This document shows, in pieces, positions 1 to 5,169 of a DNA stretch of 21,749 bases. The DNA comes from an uncultured Bacilli bacterium. GTDB taxonomy: Bacteria; Bacillota_I; Bacilli_A; RFN20; CAG-826. The DNA lies in assembly GCA_905236535.1 (NCBI GenBank), contig CAJOQN010000003.1:1-21749 (forward strand). Direction: 5' to 3'. The translations under genes and the position numbers were made by a program. How positions within the stretch are numbered: position 1 is the first letter of the stretch; each line of letters opens with the position of its first letter. The notes below the pieces were generated by a model that was given only the letters and a program-made list of their open reading frames with translations, searched no databases and was not told the origin of the DNA.

Positions 1-76
1 TAGCAGGAATCGAACCTGTACGGGTTGCCCCACTAGATCCTAAGTCTAGCGCGTCTGCCAGTTCCGCCATAGGTGC
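1..76 (-). tRNA. tRNA-Leu (anticodon UAG), 3' end cut by window edge
   Basis: Read on the minus strand, this is a class II tRNA: 5' acceptor strand GCACCTA, D-arm, anticodon stem CTAGA/TCTAG around the loop CTTAGGA (anticodon TAG), a long variable arm (GGGG-CAA-CCC) and a T-arm with TTCGATT. The long variable arm and UAG anticodon identify leucine, reading CUN codons. The sequence stops after about two bases of the 3' acceptor strand, so the last few bases and any CCA lie outside the window. The T-stem has one apparent A-C mismatch at its outer pair. Confidence 0.93.
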
Positions 77-104
77 AGCGTATCTATCATATAGAATTAG
101 ATGA

Positions 105-141
105 TAAAAAATCAATTATAATTTTGACAACATTTTTGATT
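105..141 (-). terminator. weak possible terminator after the PhoU-like gene
   Basis: On the minus strand AATCAA and TTGATT can pair across a loop of about 20 nt, and a run of T follows (plus-strand A-run at 105-110). The stem is short and AT-rich and overlaps the stop codon of the PhoU-like gene, so this is only a weak call. Confidence 0.35.
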
Positions 142-772
142 AAATATTTTTATACATGATGACTAATATCTCTTTGCAGACATCTCTTGATTTATCAGAG
201 ATATTTTCGAAATAACCATAGATTCTTTCATTCATTCTCTTTTCATCATAAGAGATATCTTCATTCATATATAAGTCACGGACTTTCTCTTCATAGAGTT
301 TATCCACTTCTTCTTCAATCTTGATGACATAATTGATAAGAGGATCCATAATCTTCTTTTCATGGATGTGATTGAAGTTCTTTAAAACTTCATTTAATCC
401 ATCGATAGAAGCGATACATTTAAAGATAAATGGTCCAATATCCTCCGGTAAACTTTTATAGTTACGAATATAGATTTTATAGGAAATTTCATCTATCGCA
501 TCGATTAAATCGTCAAGCTTATCTAAAAGGACGAAAATATCCTCTCTATCAATTGGAGTGACAAACTCTTTAGCGAGATCCTCTTCGAGTTTTCTTTTAA
601 TCTTGTCCGCTTCATGTTCGATTAAATGAACATCGTTTTTAAGTTTTAAGGGATCTTCGTTTTCGAATTCTCTTAAACCATTGGCGAGGGCTTCCATACA
701 TTTTCTCGCCATTTCACCAAGTTCAATAAATCCATCAAAGAAGACTTGTGATTTCTTTTTAAATAACGCCAT
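140..772 (-). CDS. PhoU-like DUF47 protein, partner of the PiT phosphate transporter
   Basis: A 210-residue soluble, all-helical, charged protein that starts MALFKKKSQVFFDGF. It matches the DUF47/PhoU-like family (COG1392), whose genes normally sit next to PiT-type phosphate transporters and are thought to regulate them. The DGFIELGEMARKC start, the middle segment EEDLAKEFVTPIDREDIF and the following LDKLDDLIDAIDEI are typical of the family, including the acidic motifs that bind metal in PhoU proteins. I chose the ATG at 772 over an upstream start because an AGGAGG site lies 8-10 nt before it. That site overlaps the stop codon of the upstream transporter gene, so the two are probably translationally coupled. 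Family assignment is strong; the regulatory role is inferred from the family. Confidence 0.9.
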   Translation of the reverse strand: MALFKKKSQVFFDGFIELGEMARKCMEALANGLREFENEDPLKLKNDVHLIEHEADKIKRKLEEDLAKEFVTPIDREDIFVLLDKLDDLIDAIDEISYKIYIRNYKSLPEDIGPFIFKCIASIDGLNEVLKNFNHIHEKKIMDPLINYVIKIEEEVDKLYEEKVRDLYMNEDISYDEKRMNERIYGYFENISDKSRDVCKEILVIMYKNI

Positions 773-785
773 AAAATAAATCCTC

Positions 786-1871
786 CTATTTAAATATCGC
801 GACAATTATTAAGGTTAGAACATAGGCTATCAAGCCACAGCAAGGGAATGAGAAGACGATTGATAATAAGTTTTCATAGACAATATGCCAATTGATATGT
901 TTAAGACCTTTGGTCATCCCTGCTCCAACGATGGAGAAGGTCTTGATTTGTCCGGTGGACAATGGAATACCAACATAGGTCGAGAACATAACTCCGAAAG
1001 TCGTTCCAATATCAGTGGCAAATCCTTGATAATCATCAAGTTTAAAGATTCCCATTCCAATCTTTTTAATAATTTTATATCCGGAACAAATTGTGCCAAT
1101 AAATAACATAATTGCTGAGAATCCTAATAAGAAATACATGCTGCTAGAAGAGGTAATATCATTTTCGAGATAACCCTTTTCTTGTCCAGCAAAGACAAAG
1201 AATAATATTAAGACTCCTAAGAACTTTAAGCCATCTTGAGCCCCGTGGGCTAAAGATGAGCCACACATCGTCACGATTTGGCCATATTTGAAAAAGCCCT
1301 TGGTCTTAACCTTATGCATTTTAATGCATATAAGTTCGATTAATTTAGAGATTGAGAAACCTAATAATACCCCACCTGGGACTGCGATTAAGATACCATA
1401 GAAAGTATAAGCGATAGATGAATCCCAACTTAAGACAATGCTCACGGATGGAACTTGCAAAGTCATACACGCTAAACCACTACCAATAAGCCCCGCGATT
1501 AAACAGTGAGATTGAGAAGATGGAATCCCAAAGTGAGAGGAGAAAAAGCCCCAAGCAATAACCGCGACTAAAGCCGCACATAAGGAATATAAAGCGGCCA
1601 TATTATTTGCATCACCAAAATTAACAATATTGGAGACAGAGTCGATGGTCGCTTTAGAGACAAAGAACATTGAAACGATACCAACGAGATTTAAGATTGC
1701 GCATAAGACTATCGCTAAACGAGGTCTAATCGCTTTGGTGGATACCGCGGTGCTAATTGAGTTTGCACTATCACTATATCCATTTACAAAGATCGAGAAT
1801 CCGACAAGGATTACTCCCAAGAATAAAATTGGATAATCAATGAATAAATGGAAGAATTCACCTATTGGCAT
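786..1871 (-). CDS. pit: PiT-family inorganic phosphate permease
   Basis: A 361-residue multi-pass membrane protein with about ten hydrophobic segments. It carries the two diagnostic PiT repeats: an N-terminal copy around residues 29-42 (FVNGYSDSANSIST) and a C-terminal copy around residues 205-216 (SSLAHGAQDGLKF), each with the conserved polar and acidic residues of the PF01384 signature. PiT proteins import phosphate by cation symport. The gene is followed directly by its PhoU-like partner. The ATG at 1871 has no recognisable Shine-Dalgarno site. Two overlapping TATAAT-like hexamers lie at 1880-1890, only about 9-19 nt upstream of the ATG, so the message may have a very short leader. No better downstream start is visible before the first membrane segment. 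Confidence 0.92.
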   Translation of the reverse strand: MPIGEFFHLFIDYPILFLGVILVGFSIFVNGYSDSANSISTAVSTKAIRPRLAIVLCAILNLVGIVSMFFVSKATIDSVSNIVNFGDANNMAALYSLCAALVAVIAWGFFSSHFGIPSSQSHCLIAGLIGSGLACMTLQVPSVSIVLSWDSSIAYTFYGILIAVPGGVLLGFSISKLIELICIKMHKVKTKGFFKYGQIVTMCGSSLAHGAQDGLKFLGVLILFFVFAGQEKGYLENDITSSSSMYFLLGFSAIMLFIGTICSGYKIIKKIGMGIFKLDDYQGFATDIGTTFGVMFSTYVGIPLSTGQIKTFSIVGAGMTKGLKHINWHIVYENLLSIVFSFPCCGLIAYVLTLIIVAIFK

Positions 1872-1960
1872 ACAATAATATTATATTATATATACTTTAA
1901 AAAATTGAAAACAGTTCCGTACTTGGCTAACCCTTTGAGAAGAGTGTCCTTGCGAAATCT

Positions 1961-1990
1961 AAAAAATCCCTCGGCAATTATCGAGGGTTT
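1961..1990 (-). terminator. intrinsic terminator of the brnA transcript
   Basis: A perfect 6-bp stem, CCCTCG (1968-1973) with CGAGGG (1982-1987), and an 8-nt loop. On the minus strand it is followed by ATTTTTT. It lies just past the stop of the BrnA-like gene and upstream of the phosphate transporter gene. Confidence 0.85.
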
Positions 1991-1998
1991 TGCTTATT

Positions 1999-2205
1999 TT
2001 AGAAAGTAATGTCAATTGTGCGTTTGTTTTTTACACAATCAATTAAATATAAGTTAATCAAGTTTTGATAAGGAATACCAGTTGCTTCCGACATTTCTTT
2101 AAAATAATCCAAAACAGTCTCACTTATATTAATAGTGATTTGTTTTTTTAATTGTTTGGCATATGGATTCTTTTTAGCGTTTGAGAAATCGTATTCTTTT
2201 TTCAT
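1999..2205 (-). CDS. brnA: BrnA-type ribbon-helix-helix antitoxin
   Basis: A 68-residue protein starting MKKEYDFSNAKKNPY. It has the features of the BrnA family (COG3514): the YDFS..K.NPY opening, the strand KKQITINISETVLDYF that enters the DNA-binding ribbon, and the signature TGIPYQNLINLYL. BrnA normally neutralises the RNase toxin BrnT by forming a complex with it and represses the operon. I prefer the ATG at 2205 over an in-frame start at 2253 because the extra 16 residues overlap brnT and are not family-like. The gene begins one base after the stop of a truncated brnT remnant. An AAGAAAGG stretch about 13 nt upstream is a weak ribosome site. The antitoxin looks intact. Confidence 0.85.
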   Translation of the reverse strand: MKKEYDFSNAKKNPYAKQLKKQITINISETVLDYFKEMSEATGIPYQNLINLYLIDCVKNKRTIDITF

Positions 2206-2206
2206 A

Positions 2207-2362
2207 TTAATAAATAAACCTTTCTTCACTATCACTATGGCCTTTGTCTTCAATTAATAAAGCGTTATCATCATAAAAAACTGAAACAGCTTCTTCAAAG
2301 GACACATTGTGTTTTTGGATGTTTATTTTGTTTTTCTTTTCATCCCATTCAAATCGTAACAT
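2207..2362 (-). pseudogene. brnT: truncated BrnT ribonuclease toxin (N-terminal half only)
   Basis: A 51-codon reading frame starts MLRFEWDEKKNKINIQKHNV and ends EERFIY followed by TAA. It matches the first half of BrnT (COG2929/DUF497): F-E-W-D near the N-terminus, K-N...KH-V-FEEA, a Y-D-D segment and H-S-D-S-EER. BrnT is normally about 90 residues and continues with a G-rich strand, a V-V-Y-T strand and the RIISAR.A segment. All of that is absent, because the brnA start codon follows one base after the stop. The frame is intact up to the stop, so the loss looks like a clean internal deletion and not gradual decay. The product is very unlikely to be an active RNase. Confidence 0.8.
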
Positions 2363-2377
2363 AATTTTTACATAATT

Positions 2378-2399
2378 ACATCATAATTATCAATGATGT
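2378..2399. promoter_or_regulatory. inverted repeat upstream of brnT, possible BrnA operator
   Basis: A perfect 7-bp inverted repeat, ACATCAT and ATGATGT, separated by 8 nt, lies 16 bp upstream of the brnT start codon. Ribbon-helix-helix antitoxins such as BrnA bind inverted repeats in their own promoters, so an operator role is a reasonable inference. No binding-site consensus was compared. Confidence 0.4.
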
Positions 2400-2524
2400 T
2401 TATTTCCTTTCTTTAAAATATGTTTTTAGTGTTGATGATTAGTTATCTTTTAATTTTTTTTAGAATATGGGTTCTTTTTTATAAAAACCTCCTTTCTTTG
2501 AACGTTTGGTGTTCTCAAAAGGAG

Positions 2525-2872
2525 ATATAAAAAGCCATCCACTTCTTTCCATAATGAAAACACCAGATGTAATTGACAATTGATATCCCTATCAATCTCA
2601 ACTACTGGTGTTACATCACTACTTCAGTTGGATGGCCACATGCTCAGATTAATATCCGTGTGGAGCGTGAGGATCTTCTTGAATATAAGAACGTCTTCTT
2701 TATACCTTCATATCACTCTAGGCGATACTTTCCACATTGCTATGTTCTAACACACAACATAGCAATTAATTATAAGGGTGCCCTTATTCCGTTTTAGCCA
2801 AATTTACACCTACTCCCGCAGTATTTCATGCTTCGGTCTTTTGACGCGTTTTAAGTCTGCTTATAGTTGATT
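2525..2872 (-). ncRNA. candidate structured non-coding RNA, family not recognised
   Basis: About 350 nt without a credible protein but packed with helices. Seen directly: a 7-bp hairpin at 2772-2787; a perfect 11-bp hairpin at 2736-2766 with a 9-nt loop; a 7-bp stem at 2710-2728; a 5-bp stem at 2676-2691; a 6-bp pairing of 2731-2736 with 2659-2664 that encloses the last two; and a nested terminal structure of 2534-2541 with 2629-2636, 2559-2566 with 2605-2612 (both perfect 8 bp), and a perfect 7-bp hairpin at 2579-2596. On the minus strand the last stem runs straight into TTTTTATAT, like a terminator. The 2710-2728 stem uses G-U pairs only in minus-strand orientation. The segment is visibly richer in GC than the flanking spacers. 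A TATAAT lies at 2878-2883, just upstream. The family is unknown to me. Confidence 0.6.
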
Positions 2873-2877
2873 TTCTT

Positions 2878-2883
2878 ATTATA
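2878..2883 (-). promoter_or_regulatory. possible -10 box of the structured RNA
   Basis: TATAAT on the minus strand, between the terminator of the GNAT remnant and the first conserved-looking part of the candidate RNA. No convincing -35 box is seen at 16-18 bp; the best is TTTATT at 2901-2906. Confidence 0.35.
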
Positions 2884-2902
2884 TAATATTTCTTTATTAT
2901 AA

Positions 2903-2934
2903 TAAAGAAAAAAGAGAGATATTTTACTCTCTTT
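2903..2934 (-). terminator. terminator of the GNAT remnant
   Basis: A perfect 8-bp stem, AAAGAGAG (2911-2918) with CTCTCTTT (2927-2934), with an 8-nt loop. On the minus strand it is followed by TTTCTTT. The right arm overlaps the last codons of the decayed acetyltransferase frame. Confidence 0.8.
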
Positions 2935-3235
2935 CAATCATATAATAGATAACTTCATGGTCTATATCGTGATAATGAATAATGTCTCTTTTATCCATTA
3001 TAGTCATCCCACATTTTATCATCGCTCGTCCACTTGAATGATTCTCTTTAAAGTGAGCACATATCGCTCTTTTAAAGCCAAGATTAAATAATTCTATAAT
3101 CATCGCTATAACTTCAGTAATGTGACCTTAATCATGATGCTCATTGGAGGGTATTATTTGCTTTAAGCGATCTCATCTCCAACAGTGCCACTTATTATCT
3201 CACTCAATTTTTAATCGCCTTTTCGTTCTTCTGTA
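2924..3235 (-). pseudogene. decayed GNAT (RimJ/RimL-like) N-acetyltransferase
   Basis: The last 67 codons are an open, clearly GNAT-like C-terminus: GHITEVIAMIIELFNLGF, then a segment with N-H-S-S-G and K-C-G-M (compare N..S...ekcGM in RimL-type acetyltransferases), ending in YYMIERE and a TAA. Just upstream, an in-frame TAA separates it from NEHHD, which corresponds to the acceptor-loop segment before G-Y/H-x-T-E. Further upstream the similarity (SGTVGDEIA) moves to another frame and meets more stops. No N-terminal third is detectable before the terminator of the neighbouring esterase gene. At least one frameshift, several stops and a probable deletion make this a pseudogene. Its original substrate cannot be told. 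Confidence 0.75.
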
Positions 3236-3256
3236 TTGCTTAAATAAATATTGGAT

Positions 3257-3284
3257 AGAAAAAAGGGAATCATAAAAGATTCCC
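3257..3284 (-). terminator. terminator of the esterase lipoprotein gene
   Basis: A perfect 7-bp stem, GGGAATC (3265-3271) with GATTCCC (3278-3284), with a 6-nt loop. It is followed on the minus strand by seven T. It lies about 25 bp past the stop codon. Confidence 0.9.
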
Positions 3285-3308
3285 TGTTTTATTAATAGTG
3301 ACTATTAA

Positions 3309-4868
3309 TTATTTTTTAGATTCAAACCAATCAAAGAGATTGACGGCTTCTCCATCAACGATAACATCTTTATCGGATGGGGCTTTGATTTGTTCTGAAT
3401 TAGCTTGATCTTTGTCGACCATATCTCTAAAAATATAAATCCAAGAGAAGTGACCCATATAGTTGTTACCATTTGGGTTACAATCTGTTCCTCTAACATC
3501 AGTGAAATAAGCGAGGTGAACATCCTCCGCTCCCGCTCTCATAAGTCTTTGATATGTTGGAATAACATAGTTATTTGGTGGAACAGTGGTGTCGTTAGCG
3601 GCATGAATGAACCAAATTGATAAATCTTTTAATTGTTGAATTTGTGTATCACTAATTAAATCATTAGCGTAAGCTTCACATGTTGGATAATAGGCTCTAA
3701 AGAAGTCACCATAATTGATGGCCATTTCCATCGTCATATAACCACCATTGGAGCATCCACCGAGATAAACACGGTTGGCATCAATATCTAAGTTGTGTTC
3801 AATGAAATGATCAATCGTGTCTTTTAAGATTTTACGATAGATGGAATTTCCACCACCACTTTGACCAGAACCGTTATCCATCCACATTGTTGGAGTTTGA
3901 ACTGCCAAGACATAAGCGCCGTGTGGAAAGTGAGATTGAATTTGTTTTTCACCTAAAGCGGTGACATCGTTACCTAATAAGGCGATATCTGGATCAGTTC
4001 CACCTTCACCCATCCCATGTAACCAAATGATAAGAGGGTTCTTTACGCCATCTTCTCTTAAAGCATCAATTTCATAAGCTTTATAGGTAAGGGTTTGATT
4101 ATTGGAAGAATAAGAATGGGCTGGTCCCCAGTCTCTCGTAGAGAGAGTGGTTCTCGCACGTAAAGTATCAAATACTTTACCACTGGCATAATCGCCCATA
4201 GCACTTGAAAGAGTGGCATCGACGGTGATGTTTTGGGTCCAAGAGTTCATATTGTTCATATAGGTGAAGCATCCTTGTCCAGCAGCAACACCCCAACCAC
4301 TGTAGGTAGTTTGGAAGTCTAAACGGATATACTTACTTTCAGTGGCATTGATAACTTGTCCTTCAATATCACAAAGCGATTTTCCAATAATAGTACGATT
4401 GGTTTTGTTAGTTCTAGCTGTAAAGTTTGCGGCTTCAAGTTCACTAGCGGAAATTGGTTCTGTTAAAGAGATCTTTGCTCCGACAATAGCGGGGCCGAAT
4501 TCAAAGCCTTCAACAAGATAGTCAATCGAATCATCAACATCGACGAAAACTTTAAATATTTTGTCAAAGTAGCCTTCTTTGCTAACAGTAACATAAGCAT
4601 TACCTGGGCCTTCAAGGTAGACAGAACCATCATTTTCAACAGAGACAACACTTTCGTCACTAGAGGTATAGGTAACACCTTCTAATGAACATGAGATTTT
4701 TGCAGAATCCTCATCAGCACGATTTAAGATTTGGCGATTAATGGTCGCAGGAATGATTTTAGAGTCTTGCTTTTCACTATTATCACCACTTTTGTTTGAA
4801 TTACAGGCGGTAACGCCCATAATTAAAATAAGGGATGCAAAACCAACAAAAAATTTTGTATTTGCCAT
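3309..4868 (-). CDS. secreted lipoprotein esterase/peptidase with Ig-like domain
   Basis: A 519-residue lipoprotein. A short lysine-containing start and hydrophobic stretch lead to the lipobox G-V-T-A-C with acylated Cys22. Residues about 55-112 resemble a bacterial Ig-like (Big_2) domain (YTSSDESVVSVENDGSVYL). An accessory region follows, then from about residue 270 an alpha/beta hydrolase of the COG4099 (predicted peptidase/esterase) type: oxyanion segment IWLHGMGEGG, nucleophile Ser373 in G-C-S-N-G, acid Asp426 in HAANDTTVP, base His473 in MGHFSW. Such enzymes often remove acyl or feruloyl groups from plant polysaccharides, which would suit the neighbouring glycosidase; the substrate is inferred. 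An in-frame TTG lies four codons upstream. Neither start has a good ribosome site, so the exact start is uncertain. Confidence 0.85.
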   Translation of the reverse strand: MANTKFFVGFASLILIMGVTACNSNKSGDNSEKQDSKIIPATINRQILNRADEDSAKISCSLEGVTYTSSDESVVSVENDGSVYLEGPGNAYVTVSKEGYFDKIFKVFVDVDDSIDYLVEGFEFGPAIVGAKISLTEPISASELEAANFTARTNKTNRTIIGKSLCDIEGQVINATESKYIRLDFQTTYSGWGVAAGQGCFTYMNNMNSWTQNITVDATLSSAMGDYASGKVFDTLRARTTLSTRDWGPAHSYSSNNQTLTYKAYEIDALREDGVKNPLIIWLHGMGEGGTDPDIALLGNDVTALGEKQIQSHFPHGAYVLAVQTPTMWMDNGSGQSGGGNSIYRKILKDTIDHFIEHNLDIDANRVYLGGCSNGGYMTMEMAINYGDFFRAYYPTCEAYANDLISDTQIQQLKDLSIWFIHAANDTTVPPNNYVIPTYQRLMRAGAEDVHLAYFTDVRGTDCNPNGNNYMGHFSWIYIFRDMVDKDQANSEQIKAPSDKDVIVDGEAVNLFDWFESKK

Positions 4869-4955
4869 ATTTTTAAACAAGATGGGAACCTGAAGACCAA
4901 ATCCCCATTTACCTTTCTAAAAAAATTATAACTTAATTAGTATAAGGAATAAATG

Positions 4956-4976
4956 ATTATAGTCAGTTTTTGACTA
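4956..4976 (-). promoter_or_regulatory. palindrome and -10-like box upstream of the esterase gene
   Basis: TAGTCA and TGACTA form a 6-bp inverted repeat with a 5-nt gap (4960-4976). It abuts a minus-strand TATAAT at 4956-4961; a second TATAAT lies at 4925-4930. Neither has a good -35 box. The arrangement could be an operator overlapping the promoter. This is weak evidence from position and symmetry alone. Confidence 0.3.
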
Positions 4977-5004
4977 ATAAAATGTTTTGTTGTTATCGAA
5001 ACAA

Positions 5005-5118
5005 TCATATAGAAATAGGATTGAGATGCAAGCAGTCGACGTTTGGTCCTTGAGCGGTCATCGTCATAATCAAGATATTCGCACCAACATTGAGATGGAC
5101 GGTGCCAAGATTAACTAA
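5005..5118 (-). pseudogene. orphan C-terminal fragment of a carbohydrate-binding module
   Basis: On the minus strand 37 codons are open from the end of the glycosidase terminator to a TGA. They read VNLGTVHLNVGANILIMTM, then A-Q-G-P-N-V-D-C-L-H-L. That is the typical last two strands of a CBM6/CBM35-like beta-sandwich: V-x-L-x-x-G-x-N followed by G-P-N-[IV]-D-x-[IL]-x-[IL]. No start codon with a ribosome site precedes it, and the rest of the parent gene is missing. The likeliest reading is the tail of a deleted secreted glycosidase or CBM protein. The fragment is short, so the family call is moderate. The complementary strand also has a 30-codon ATG frame without a ribosome site, which I regard as a shadow. 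Confidence 0.55.
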
Positions 5119-5120
5119 TG

Positions 5121-5146
5121 AAAAAGGATCAGCGAATCGCTGACCC
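5121..5146 (-). terminator. terminator of the GH3 gene
   Basis: Stem GG-TCAGCGA with TCGCTGA-CC (5126-5146, one internal mismatch), followed on the minus strand by TTTTTC, about 25 bp past the stop codon. Confidence 0.85.
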
Positions 5147-5169
5147 TCTTTTATTGGTTTAATTTAAAC

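Noticed and set aside
1999..2253. Longer 84-residue version of the BrnA protein
   Set aside because: The extra N-terminal 16 residues lie inside the brnT remnant in another frame and do not match the family. The ATG at 2205 gives the usual BrnA start.
2573..2797. 74-codon plus-strand frame (TTG start) across the hairpin-rich region
   Set aside because: It has no ribosome site and no recognisable domain, and its bases are fully explained by the inverted repeats of the candidate RNA.
2525..2872. Possibility that the hairpin region is tmRNA, RNase P RNA, SRP RNA, a T-box or an IS end
   Set aside because: I found no tRNA-like 3' end with CCA, none of the conserved RNase P or SRP core motifs I looked for, no T-box GGTGG-ACC-CG motif, and no transposase or target-site duplication.
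5023..5115. 30-codon plus-strand ATG frame opposite the CBM-like fragment
   Set aside because: It lacks a ribosome site. The minus-strand reading gives the better protein-like pattern.
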